From the NCBI GenBank assembly GCA_951799405.1, contig OX637334.1:12524001-12588000 (forward strand): DNA of 64,000 nucleotides, read 5' to 3'. This document shows, in pieces, positions 54,950-64,000 of the stretch. The notes below the pieces were generated by a model. The model saw only the letters and a list, made by a program, of their open reading frames with translations, was not told the DNA's origin and searched no databases. The DNA comes from Agapetus fuscipes (Eukaryota; Arthropoda; Insecta; Trichoptera; Glossosomatidae). Both the position numbers and the translations under genes were made by a program. The first letter of the stretch is position 1; each line of letters opens with the position of its first letter.

Positions 54950-55625
54950 AAATGCGAGAAAATTGAGATAAGACTGAATGAAAAAAGAGTGGAGGTCGTG
55001 AAAGAATTTGATTATCTGGGAAGCAAGTTTGAGTCGAATGCGAAATTGACGAAATAATTGGAAAAGCGCGCTAGTAGAGGAAGAAGTGTAATGGAAACGA
55101 TTGGAACAATTGCAAGAAATAGGAAACTAACGAAGAATATGAGATCGGCGTTCCACAATGGCATATTGTTTGGTGGAAGTGAGGCTTAATGAATGTGAGC
55201 TGAGTAAAGTATGTAAGTACGGTTGAAATGGCTTACCTGAGAGCAATGGCTGGAAAGACACTGAGTGATAGAGTACGTAATGCTTGAGTGATGAACGAGT
55301 GTGGTATAAAAGAGAATATGAGAATGAAAGTACAAAAAAGTACGATGAGATGGTTCAGACATCTTGAAAGAAAGGATGATGAGCAACTAACTAAGAAAGT
55401 GTACAAAGGAAATGTCAGAGGAAAGCGCGGAAGGGGAAGGCTGAGGAAAGAATGGTTAGACCAAATAGGTGAGATTGCGAAAGAATGGATTCTGCAAAGT
55501 GAGAATAAGAGAAGAGTATGTATGAAAAAGGTGATGACTGCAAAAAGTGGAGGCGCATCTGCGGAGGTACCGGCCACCCCTAATGAAACGGTGGCAGGAT
55601 ACAGTACAGTACAGTACAGAGGTCA
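54950..55625 (+). pseudogene. RTE-type LINE fragment with (ACAGT)n tail
   Basis: The degenerate plus-strand reading has VEVVKEFDYLGSKFESN, KNMRSAFHNGILFGGSEA, then MRWFRHLERKDDEQLTKKVY, RGKRGRGRLRKEWLDQIGEI and RRVCMKKVMT. The end is accggccacccctaatgaaa and a (ACAGT)n tail near 55600-55620. It has stops and lost its 5' part. It differs in tail from the LINE at 3235, so it represents a second subfamily. Confidence 0.75.
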
Positions 55626-55654
55626 GCTTCATACCAACCCATGAGTCGAGGATC

Positions 55655-55765
55655 TTTCTTGTGTAATTGGCGCTTTTTCCAGAGAAGACCAACCTCGCAG
55701 AGGGCTCTTGAGGTGTGATTCACACAAAACGGCGCTCACCAAATAAATCATCCAAATATTTTTTA
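55655..55765 (+). repeat. SINE tail fragment
   Basis: Contains accaacctcgcagagggctc, gtgattcacacaaaa and accaaataaatcatcc. Only the tail half is present. Confidence 0.75.
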
Positions 55766-55769
55766 TTCA

Positions 55770-56130
55770 CTTAAGAATTTATATGGCTATTTCCATACTC
55801 GCACGGGTATGCAGGTACACACCGCAGTGGAATAAAATTGATTTATTATCGATATATTATATTTTCATTGAAACTGCATAAGCTGGTAGATGATTATAGC
55901 TTTACATACGTTGCGTAGTTGCGTTGCGTAGTTGCGTATACGTCATACAGTGGGTTAATTTTTGCAAGAAAGTCGAGTGCAGATTCTGTGCAATTTATTT
56001 CATGATCTATTGATGATACAAACTTTATATTTTCTTTATTTTGTTCATTTTTGCTTTGATTTGTTACCTCGTATGAACGATTCAAGCTAAAGTTTGCACA
56101 TGAAAAATTTAATATTAAGTAAGAAGATCG
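55770..56130. other. non-coding, nothing recognised
   Basis: Short tandem gttgcgtagttgcgt at about 55909-55935. No gene. Confidence 0.35.
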
Positions 56131-56320
56131 ATTATGTAGTACAACTTGGTTCACTTTTGCCAATGCCCCCCCGGTTTCAGCGAAAGTGGCAGGAGTTGCA
56201 AAGTTTATGTACACATGCAGCATGTGCAAGCGTGTACTTACATGTGCTTGTTTTTGGGCATGTATTTAATATGAGTCTTAAATGTCAATATATCTTTGCA
56301 ACTTAGATTAAATATATTTG
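56131..56320 (+). repeat. RTE-type LINE tail copy
   Basis: Module with ttggttcacttttgccaatg, gtggcaggagttgcaaagtt and ctttgcaacttagattaaat. Confidence 0.7.
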
Positions 56321-57861
56321 GATCTAAGAAATGTTGAAATGTGGCTTGCTGACACATTTATAATTCCAATATGAAAAAGTGCAGTCAGGTTATTCGGTCT
56401 ATGAAAATCTTTGATGTAGGTAACTTTTCACAAGAAAAAAGTTACAACCTTTCCTTTTAGCCAGGCAAAAAGAGCAACATTCCTTATACTTTGAAAAAAA
56501 TATTGTGAGTAATCTGATTCACATCCACACGATCCATCTCAAAGGTAATTTACATGTTGTCTAAGAATTAGGCCAATGTGCGATGAGTATTTAATTTTTA
56601 TATAGATGCAGACGATGCAGTATGTATGCCAAACCAAATTCCATTAATGAACAATGTTGAGCTTTTCACAAATTTGAACATCTTCAATGATACTTTTTCA
56701 ATCTTTTTTATCCATACACCTGTTCCAGATTACAAACATCATAAAAAAAAAACAAATCGGTTCAGTCATTCTCGAGTGATACGTTTACCAACAATATTTG
56801 ATTTAGATGCATTCAGGTGTCACCTTATGTTTTTATGCAACTTAGATTATAGGTCCTCGACCTGTAAGTTGATGTACAAATTGTTTCACTAAGTTGCACA
56901 GTTTTTATGTTAATCTGACATTTGGGAATTGCGTTTGGGTCTAATTTTGAAAATATACATGCATTATGTGTATGCGCACACTAAAATATGTTTCCTTTTG
57001 GGCATCCATTCAATATGAACCTTAAATGTGTGCATATATTTGTAACTGAGATTAAAGATTTATTTATTTAACATTGAACGGTTTTTATGACTTTGACAGT
57101 TGAAAAGCTAAATTCCAATTTTTAAAATAGAGTTCTGTTTGGTAAAGGCTGTTGATGAATAATATCTTTTATTCCATTATAAAATTTTGTACCTACCAGT
57201 TTATTTTATTAGTTTGATTTCTTTAACCAAATGCAATATTTCAAACCGAACACATTTTAATGAAATTTGAATATGGAACAAAAATCTGTCAATTAGATGA
57301 AGTTGGAAATGATCAATCCCCATATCGTCGTTGTTCTGGCGATAGGTCGTATGTCAAAGTTTACCAACTTTTCAGGAGACAAAAAAAACATTACAACTTT
57401 TTCCGGGTTAGTTTAGTAAAAAACTTTCTTCACAGGATTACTTAGTTTTATGAAGACAAACAATAGTAAATCATTCAATTACGGGAAATGAAGTCATAAA
57501 CTGAGTTAGGTTGACATACGACTTATTTGATACATGGAAATGGTTCTCGAATGTTGACATACAATAATTTGCATGATAAAGTCAATGAAACTCATTCAAT
57601 TGGATACTGAAATGTAATTTTTATTTCTTTAAGGAAAATTTACTGGAAACAATGTGAGAAAACAAAATCAGGAAAAATAATAAACTAACCTCTAAATCAC
57701 AAATTCAAGATCAGATCAGTTATGTAACAAATTTTCATAAAATGACCAGCAATCACGTGGTATGTGTTTTTTTAATTCTAGTAGGTGGGAATATTTTGAA
57801 CCTTCAATTGAACAGGGCCCTTTATAAAGCGGGGACCATTCCTCATTTCTTTTAGGCTTCA
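56321..57861. other. non-coding flank of the split transposon, with a further LINE tail
   Basis: A diverged RTE-type tail lies at about 56845-57060. The phrase ttgacatac occurs near 57510 and 57555 and again near 62130-62300, on the other side of the split transposase gene. The phrases cacaaatttgaacat (56678) and cacaaatttaaacatg (62359) also correspond. These may be repeats in the non-coding parts of that transposon, but its ends were not found. Confidence 0.4.
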
Positions 57862-58638
57862 TCATTTGTCTATGGGGTAGCTGTACCCAATTGTCCGAGA
57901 ATTTGAGTTTATACTGTATAATTCCATCTGGAGTGTACTTAAGGCAAACAATATCCGTGACTGTTGGGTCTCCCTTCCAGGCCTTATGCTCGCATAGAAC
58001 CGGGGTTCAAACTTTAAGAAGTCATAGTAGGACAGTGAGAATGCTTTGTATGGTTCCGGGTTCTGTCGTGCCGATCTTATAACATGTGAGTACTCACTCG
58101 GGAGATAAATTTCCTTTCTGCGTCCCAACTTGCGCTCTATTGAGCTGTGGATCGAGTCTGCCTCCATTTGAGTATGGCCTACCTCAAGATATTTCCGTTT
58201 AATAATTACAGAATGTTTGGTTGCCAATACAAGGAGTGCGTTAGATAGCTTAATGTTGCGATTTTGGTAAGCACATCCGTCGCTCCATATAATAATGTTT
58301 GTTGGACTGTGCTTAGAAATTTCCTGCTCCAAGAATTTCGTTACTATCGAAGCAAAGACGTCACTCTCGAGGCCTCCCTCTCCCTCGTGCCATAAATAAT
58401 AATTTACATCTTTGTTGTTTAGATTATAGTACGTCAAATTATGAACTTTGAGTTTAGTTTTGTAATAATTAGCTGCAGAATTCAAACGTGGAGCTAACAG
58501 AACGGCTTGTAGGTCCACTGTGTAAACCAACATTTTGTTATTTCTTTGACATTCAGTTTTATCTTTATCTTTTTCTTTCCGTGCTTCTTCCTTCTTATGT
58601 ATTTGAGAGAGGTATGCTTGTTCCATCACTGAACCTAC
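57862..58638 (-). pseudogene. C-terminal part of a transposase-like protein, split by an LTR element
   Basis: The minus-strand frame of 255 residues shows KMLVYTVDLQAVLLAPRLNS, LTYYNLNNKDVNYYLWHEGE, the motif IIWSDGCAYQNRNIKLSN, YLEVGHTQMEADSIHSSIER and EYSHVIRSARQNPEPYKAFS. Proteins with SDxCxxQNRN and GHTQxEADSxHS are widespread in arthropods and behave like transposon genes. I recall them as DUF7869-type, but I cannot verify that name. The spaced acidic residues (VDLQ, SDGC, EADS) suggest an RNase H-like DDE fold; this is inference. The N-terminal part lies beyond the LTR insertion at 61615-61945. Confidence 0.7.
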
Positions 58639-58642
58639 ATAT
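58639..58642. repeat. target-site duplication ATAT, left copy (LTR element)
   Basis: ATAT here and at 61605-61608, directly outside the LTRs. A 4-bp duplication fits Gypsy-type integrases. Confidence 0.75.
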
Positions 58643-59097
58643 TGTTACGTTTTACCTGAGGTTCTTTTAATTAAAACACAAGTTCAACACAAGTTAGCCA
58701 TACAGTTTATTTACACAGACTTTCTGACAATAGATTTATTTTAACAGACTTATTTTAACAGATTTATTTTAACACACTTATTTATTTCGTACAGATTACA
58801 TTTATTTTACACCATATTGGTCGCCCTAGTAACTAGATATTCCTCTGTGTGAGTGCTTCGAAAGACTAACTCGCTCCAGCCGATTGTCGCCCTTCCTATA
58901 GCGGAACCTAGGGGCCATTCTAGCCGGCCCTAGAAAGTTCCACTACCACAGTTGTTTAGACGATTCTGGACATATTTATTTCTCGAAGAGTCCATTTCCT
59001 ACCTACATACACACCTTACAACTACAATCGTCTGGGCCAGAACATTCTCTCAAAACACACGTACACCAATAAGCATCTACCAGTGTATTTCGTTACA
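58643..59097 (-). repeat. 3' LTR (455 bp)
   Basis: On the plus strand it starts tgttacg and ends cgttaca. It is nearly identical to 61161-61604, differing by three substitutions and one 11-bp tandem duplication (acaagttcaac-type) present only here. Confidence 0.95.
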
Positions 59098-60804
59098 TTA
59101 TCCCCCCCTTAGGCTGTTTCGCCCCGGAACAGTCTTTTCTTTAAGAAGGTACGGGCAGTTTGACCCACGGTTGCATCCAGTGGTCAGGAAAAATGACGTT
59201 CCACGGATTTCTCCCCTTAGGCTTTTGCCCGTCATTGCTGGCTGGTGTGGGTGGGGGTGCTTTCCTTTTGGCGGCCGGCATGGGCGCCTTTCCTTGGTTG
59301 GGGGCGCCGCCTTGCGTCCCCGGTCGGCCACCGCTCCTCGGCTCCGCTTGCTCGCCGGCTCCTGCGTCAAAGGATCAGAATCCTTGGTCGTCGGAGCCGC
59401 TCTCCTGCTCGGAAGCGGAGTTCTCACTCTCGCTCTCGTCCTCTGACTCGCTGGGTGGCTTCCTGCCGCGCCCTGCTTGGGTCGTCCCTTCTGCTTGCTC
59501 TGCTTGGCTGAGCCCCTGCGGGCGGGGGCGCGGCGCCTGCGGGAGGGAGCGCCCCCCTCCCCCACTGACGGGTCAAAGTCAGAGTCCGCCTCCTGTCCGG
59601 AGCCACTCGGGTTGTAAGAGCCATCTGAATCCCCTAATTCATCCCTGCTGACTTTGGGTCCCCGCACTTTGGTTTCCAGATCTTTTTCATACTCCTCGTT
59701 AGAGTAACCTCTCTTGACAATAGCAGCAGCGGACCTTCTGGGCCTGCCTCCCGTGGCCTCGCCGCGGTCAGTCACCGGCCTCTCCTTCATCAGCCCCCTG
59801 GCGTGCGAGGAGGCCAGCTTTGGCAGCAGCAGGAAGCCCACCACCCTGCTGGCCAGCTCCGTGGGCGCGCCCCTCTTGTCCAAGCCCAGCTTCTCGCACA
59901 GCGTCCGCAGCTGCTTGGGCTCCAGCTTATGCACCTCCTCCAGCTTGGACTTGTGCTCAGACGTGTCCTTCTCAAACTCGTAGCCCTTGAACTTCTTTTT
60001 GTTGCGCTTGATGAGGTTCGTGCGGCACAATTGATTGTACAGGAACTTGAGGTCCTCCATCTTGAACCTGGAGATGGCCACCTCCACGTCGGGGATGTGG
60101 TCGATGGGGATGCCCCGGCCCGCGGGCACGGGCACCGGCGGCTCCACGGCCTTCTTCTTCTTGGGCGCCTCCTCCACGGCCTCCTCCGCCTTCTTCTTGG
60201 GCGCGGGCTTCTTCTTCACACTGTTGGCCTTCTTGGCCTTGCCCTTCTTGTCCTTGGCGTCCTCATCCTCCTCCTTGGCGTCCGTCTCCTCCTTCGCATC
60301 CTTGTCAGCCTTTACCTCGGCCGAGTCACTCTTGCCGTTTTCAGCCGACTTGACATCGTCTTTGTCATCTTTGCTGTCAGCTGCGTCCTCAGCCTTGAGC
60401 TGGCCGTTGTTTTTGGCCTTCAGGTCTCCCTTCCCCAACTCCTGAGACGACTCATCCTCAGTTGACATATCGGCCTTTTTGTCATCCTGATTATCACTTA
60501 ATTTTACACTATCAGTGTCCAACGACATTTTTAAGGCTAGGTTTTTAGCCATCTCCTCCTTCCAGCCAGCCAGGTCTTCCCTCAAGCTCTTGAAGTTGGC
60601 AGCCATCTTTGTTTTAAACGCTTCCAGGGCTCTTCTTCCTAACAGCAGAACGAACGCACTAGGATTTTCGCCCGCGTTTTCTAAGGCTTCCATCAAACGC
60701 GCCTGCAGGGTTGCTTTCAGTCCCGAAGAATCCAGATCTCTCTCAGCCAATTCCTCCTTCAATTCCACCACTTTTAAATCTTTTATATTCACAAATTTTG
60801 CCAT
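59098..60804 (-). CDS. Dek: gag-DEK chimeric protein encoded by an LTR retrotransposon
   Basis: The open frame begins at 60846. The Met at 60804 (MAKFVNIKDLKVVELKEELA) is the likely start. Counting from 60846, residues 19-55 are a SAP motif as found at the start of some insect Gypsy gag proteins. Residues to about 110 remain gag-like (FKTKMAANFKSLREDLAGWK). From about 118 the composition turns GC-rich and acidic/Lys-rich (MSTEDESSQELGKG). Residues about 235-345 match the conserved SAP-like core of DEK, a chromatin and histone-binding protein: AGRGIPIDHIPDVEVAISRF, FKGYEFEKDTSEH, LCEKLGLDKRGAPTELASRV. Near residue 458 the DEK reading slips out of frame, and the last part is out-of-frame DEK plus element sequence. 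The stop TAA (59098-59100) touches the LTR. The DEK C-terminal domain is missing. DEK introns are also missing, as expected of a copied mRNA. Confidence 0.88.
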   Translation of the reverse strand: MAKFVNIKDLKVVELKEELAERDLDSSGLKATLQARLMEALENAGENPSAFVLLLGRRALEAFKTKMAANFKSLREDLAGWKEEMAKNLALKMSLDTDSVKLSDNQDDKKADMSTEDESSQELGKGDLKAKNNGQLKAEDAADSKDDKDDVKSAENGKSDSAEVKADKDAKEETDAKEEDEDAKDKKGKAKKANSVKKKPAPKKKAEEAVEEAPKKKKAVEPPVPVPAGRGIPIDHIPDVEVAISRFKMEDLKFLYNQLCRTNLIKRNKKKFKGYEFEKDTSEHKSKLEEVHKLEPKQLRTLCEKLGLDKRGAPTELASRVVGFLLLPKLASSHARGLMKERPVTDRGEATGGRPRRSAAAIVKRGYSNEEYEKDLETKVRGPKVSRDELGDSDGSYNPSGSGQEADSDFDPSVGEGGAPSRRRRAPARRGSAKQSKQKGRPKQGAAGSHPASQRTRARVRTPLPSRRAAPTTKDSDPLTQEPASKRSRGAVADRGRKAAPPTKERRPCRPPKGKHPHPHQPAMTGKSLRGEIRGTSFFLTTGCNRGSNCPYLLKEKTVPGRNSLRGG

Positions 60805-61160
60805 TTTTTTTGTTTTGTTAGAAGAAGAAGAATTTACTTTTAACAAATTATTTTACAAAAAAAAATATTTTTAAATTTCAAATAATGATATTAGATAATG
60901 ATTATTTACTTTGCTTCGTCAGATCGGCTAATGAGTATTTACTAACACTAACACAATATTATTAACACGTTATCTATGCACACTTCAATCAAATTTTTAG
61001 CGGGTAACCACACAATCGTTTTTAATTCAAGTTTAATCAGTTTTATTTAAAACTCTTTTTTTATTCATCAGTTTTTATTATGTTGTCCAGATATATTTTT
61101 TAATAGTCTCAAGCACAGTTTTTACTTGGTACTTGGTTTTAAACTTCACACCGACACCAT
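60805..61160 (-). other. 5' leader of the LTR element with primer binding site
   Basis: A plausible primer binding site, tggtgtcggtgtg (minus strand, about 61147-61159), starts one base inside the 5' LTR. The matching tRNA was not identified. The rest is an AT-rich leader. Confidence 0.65.
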
Positions 61161-61604
61161 TGTTACGTTTTACCTGAGGTTCTTTTAATTAAAACACAAG
61201 TTAGCCATACAGTTTATTTACACAGACTTTCTTACAATAGATTTATTTTAACAGACTTATTTTAACGGATTTATTTTAACACACTTATTTATTTCGTACA
61301 GATTACATTTATTTTACACCATATTGGTCGCCCTAGTAACTAGATATTCCTCTGTGTGAGTGCTTCGAAAGACTAACTCGCTCCAGCCGATTGTCGCCCT
61401 TCTTATAGCGGAACCTAGGGGCCATTCTAGCCGGCCCTAGAAAGTTCCACTACCACAGTTGTTTAGACGATTCTGGACATATTTATTTCTCGAAGAGTCC
61501 ATTTCCTACCTACATACACACCTTACAACTACAATCGTCTGGGCCAGAACATTCTCTCAAAACACACGTACACCAATAAGCATCTACCAGTGTATTTCGT
61601 TACA
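61161..61604 (-). repeat. 5' LTR (444 bp)
   Basis: Starts tgttacg and ends cgttaca on the plus strand. It has the same sequence as 58643-59097 without the 11-bp duplication. As the 5' LTR of a minus-strand element it should hold the promoter. Confidence 0.95.
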
Positions 61605-61608
61605 ATAT
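61605..61608. repeat. target-site duplication ATAT, right copy
   Basis: Matches 58639-58642. Confidence 0.75.
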
Positions 61609-61945
61609 TTTGTATTATGAACAGGTGTTGCACTGATCTTTTTTAGGGGTCCATATATCTAGATTTAGACGTCTGAAAATTCTAAAAAATGTCGACCATG
61701 AAGCTTCTTTTTTATTGTCGTCTTTGCATTTCGATACATACACAGAGTAGACTTGCCTGCAGATGTTCCAAATTGGCTCCAGATAGTTTTTTGAAGATGA
61801 TGGATGCCCTGCAGTAGTGTGGCTCAACTTTCGGCAACGAAACCAGAAAATCTTCAACACCCTTTTTACACATGATATTATTATTGTGTTGTACAGGATT
61901 CACCACATTAGACCCTTCAACAGGATTCTCTATTTTCCATCTCAA
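61609..61945 (-). pseudogene. N-terminal part of the split transposase-like protein
   Basis: Two overlapping minus-strand frames read EDFLVSLPKVEPHYCRAS and, after a shift near 61800, KNYLEPIWNICRQVYSVYVS, CKDDNKKEASWSTFFRIFRR and LNLDIWTPKKDQCNTC. The text up to the C-x2-C pair fits the region just before the part at 57862-58638, which resumes with AYLSQIHKKEEARKEK. A frameshift and a TAA show that the gene was already decayed, or decayed after the LTR insertion. Confidence 0.65.
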
Positions 61946-62125
61946 GGTCCATCCAACTCAATATTCTCAAGGTCCATCCAACCTTACAACAACTGGGTCT
62001 TGATTGAGAATAGGCGCTTTCTACAGCGACGACCAAGCTCGCAGAGGGCTCTTGAGGTGTGATACACGCAAAAACAGCGCTCACCAAATAAATCATCCTA
62101 ATATTATTATTATTTATATTATTAA
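61945..62125 (+). repeat. SINE copy, head missing, with a small internal duplication
   Basis: The phrase ctcaaggtccatccaac occurs twice (61943 and 61967), then body and tail follow (gcgacgaccaagctcgcaga, atcatcctaatattattatt). The tRNA head is absent. Confidence 0.8.
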
Positions 62126-63509
62126 CATTGACATACGCCAAATTGCAGAACCAAATTTCAATGGTGCTGACATACGATATATTTGATTGGGCGCATTTTA
62201 AATTTTACTGTATGGTTTATGGTATGAGAGTTATTGCAGTTATATAAAATGATTTTTTCCCTATCAAATGGCATCATAAAAAGAAAATCGAAAAATTTTG
62301 ACATACCTACGACCTATTGCCAGAACAATGACGATATAAAAAAGGACGTTCAGCATTTCACAAATTTAAACATGTTCTGCGATATTTTATCAACTTTTTG
62401 TTCCCTAAAACCTCTCCCAGATTATATACTTTATTCTGAAACGAAAGACAGCCAAAACTGTATAGTCCTTCACCATTTTATCGCATTACCAACGAACGGT
62501 TTTTTGGTTTTATAGTATAGAAGATCAGGGGTCGGCAACCTTTTCCAGCTTAAGGTTATACGAGAGCTTAAGAAGATTATTAATATCGGGACTAAAGAAC
62601 CTCTTTAATTGTTTTATGAAACTAAAATCGTAATTTTATGTCAAATAACTTTGACTCATCAGATTAGATGGCGTTACTCCCCAGCGTTTTAGTTTTTATA
62701 AACTTTTGGATAAACGCTATGGTTGTGTAAACGCTTTTAGAATTCACCGGTAGGGCTTAGAAACTTTTCTTAGCCATTTTGTGTTTCTTTTTCATAATAC
62801 ATCAAAAAAATCCTGACTTTAATTAAAAGCAATAAGTTGTACATTTTTAAAATAAAAGTATTTACTTTATTTCGAAATAAATTAATTTATTATTTGTTAC
62901 ACATTTCATTTTTCACAAAATTGTATAGAAAGTAACACAACGCTCCTTGAGAGCGTTTTACTTTTTATATAATTAATTGTGAATCTTCAGATAAAAGATT
63001 CAGCACACATAATAGTGTTGTATGAGTGTTGTACACAAACTGTAACAATTTATTGCATCTTGAATACAAACACGGATTTGTGTGCAGAGCATTACTTTTA
63101 TTTACCAGTGCGACGTTCTGCTGTTCTGCCCTGCTTACCAAAAAGGAAGTATCTGCAAAATATTTGTTTTGAGATAATCTACTTCAAACTTGAGTTTGTT
63201 GGGCTAACTTATTTAAATTTAAAGATTTCAGTTTCAATTTTTTACCATGGTTTTTGTGAGTGACCTTTTACGTATAACTATTAAAAAATATGAAAATAAA
63301 TTAAAAATTCATAAAATTATAGCACTTACTGCTTTTTGGTTATAAGAAAAACTAAGCATAAAAGCAGTAAGTGACAGATACTACTTTTTTTCTTAGCAAA
63401 TGTACAATGAAAGAGGCAGTAAGTGCTTTATTTCTGCTTAAAGTGATTTTTATAGCAATGAAACAAAGCAGGTTAACTTAAATAATTTACTTATCTAATC
63501 TAAGCTGCA
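62126..63509. other. non-coding AT-rich flank
   Basis: Carries phrases shared with 56600-57600 (see that entry) and a lone hAT-like end, caggggtcggcaacc, at about 62526. A inverted pair taagcataaaagcagtaagt / ccttactg-like lies near 63330-63375. No gene. Confidence 0.35.
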
Positions 63510-63915
63510 GAGATTTTTATCAATTCTAATCTAATCTAATGTAAGTTGCAAAGATATGTTACATTGGAGATTCACATTACATGCATTCTCACAACCAGAC
63601 ACGTACAAGTTTGCGCTTGCACATGCCTCATGTGAACCTACAACATAAAAACCAAATCTCAAATGGACATACACCCTGCAACTCTTGCCGTCCTTCCCTG
63701 AGACAGGGGTGATATTGGCAAATTGAACCATTTTTACAGCATGGGTGGTCAGCCGCATACCAACCTATAAGTCAAGGAACATACACGACAATTTAAATCA
63801 ATAAATAATCATTTCTATGGACATCAAAACTAAAACAAATTCCAATTTTATAAACCCAAGCCGCCAACATTACAGATCAACCGCCATTTCTATCTTTCCT
63901 TACATACTTCTTTCA
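63510..63915 (-). repeat. RTE-type LINE 3' UTR and tail, extended copy
   Basis: Minus-strand match to about 3800-4222: tgtaaggatagaaagaaatg, tctgtaatgttggcggctt, then the tail module with gtttcaggg-like text. It shows that the tail module belongs to the LINE that encodes the reverse transcriptase fragment at 3235. Confidence 0.8.
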
Positions 63916-63921
63916 TTTCCT

Positions 63922-64000
63922 CCAGTCTTTGGTAAAGGTTTATGAATTTTTCATCTCAGCGAAGAGCAAATTTGAAAATATAAATGGTATATTTTTTGTG
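63922..64000 (-). repeat. SINE, cut by the window edge
   Basis: Body segment tctttggtaaaggtttatga and aatataaatggtatattttt. The tRNA-like head would lie beyond 64000. Confidence 0.75.

Larger units (their letters stand above)
58643..61604 (-). mobile_element. non-autonomous LTR retrotransposon carrying a host DEK sequence, 2,962 bp
   Basis: The order on the minus strand is 5' LTR, a primer-binding-site-like tggtgtcggtgtg one base after the LTR, a leader, and one ORF joining gag to DEK. A purine tract, aagggggggataa, abuts the 3' LTR. There is no protease, reverse transcriptase or integrase. The LTRs differ by well under 1 percent in substitutions, so the insertion is recent. It depends on enzymes supplied from elsewhere. 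Confidence 0.92.

Noticed and set aside
59160..60874. Several plus-strand ORFs opposite the gag-DEK gene
   Set aside because: They are antisense shadows of a GC-rich, low-complexity coding region and show no domain of their own.
62520..62560. A hAT element starting caggggtcggcaacc
   Set aside because: No matching inverted end or 8-bp duplication was found nearby.
1..64000. CRISPR arrays, bacterial operons or defence islands
   Set aside because: The tandem arrays have no spacers, and the window is clearly eukaryotic.

Overview
This is a eukaryotic, repeat-dominated window, almost certainly from an insect genome. The evidence is split genes with GT-AG introns, typical arthropod transposons (mariner, piggyBac, Harbinger-like, hAT, R1-like and CR1/L2-like LINEs, Penelope-like and LTR elements) and host exons most similar to animal NPRL2 and CDK12. 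The order is not certain; a hemipteran-like genome is a guess, not something the sequence proves. No bacterial-type operons, tRNA genes or CRISPR arrays are present.

Two host genes are recognised. The last four exons of NPRL2 (a GATOR1 subunit) lie on the plus strand between 22088 and 27557. Three kinase-domain exons of Cdk12 lie on the minus strand between 48234 and 42946. Both genes are missing their 5' exons within what I can recognise. They converge on a roughly 15-kb interval filled with transposons. Host exons are GC-rich, while introns and intergenic DNA are AT-rich.

Layout: 1-4950 holds a Penelope-like end, a SINE, a dead mariner and an RTE-like LINE fragment. 4951-9694 is an R1-clade LINE (minus) with a 15-bp target-site duplication. 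12947-17409 is a CR1/Jockey-group LINE with two intact ORFs. 17600-17857 is a perfect 110-bp-arm palindrome. 19200-20390 is a nested stack (SINE, hAT, further SINEs), including a SINE with a 5S-rRNA-plus-tRNA head. NPRL2 exons follow, with an L2/CR1-like LINE in an intron whose 3' tail matches that SINE. A six-copy 87-bp minisatellite sits just after the NPRL2 stop codon. 29648-36921 holds a decayed piggyBac, a Harbinger-like element, a MITE and a DD37D Tc1/mariner-type element nested in an older inverted-repeat element. 37022-41916 is a 4.9-kb inverted repeat bounded by TTAA. The Cdk12 introns carry an intact piggyBac, and two related MITEs flank one Cdk12 exon. 50000-57000 is mostly LINE debris.

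The most striking object is at 58643-61604. It is a short LTR retrotransposon with no pol, whose single long ORF joins a SAP-domain gag start to an intronless copy of a host DEK-type chromatin gene. It has inserted into, and split, another transposon gene.
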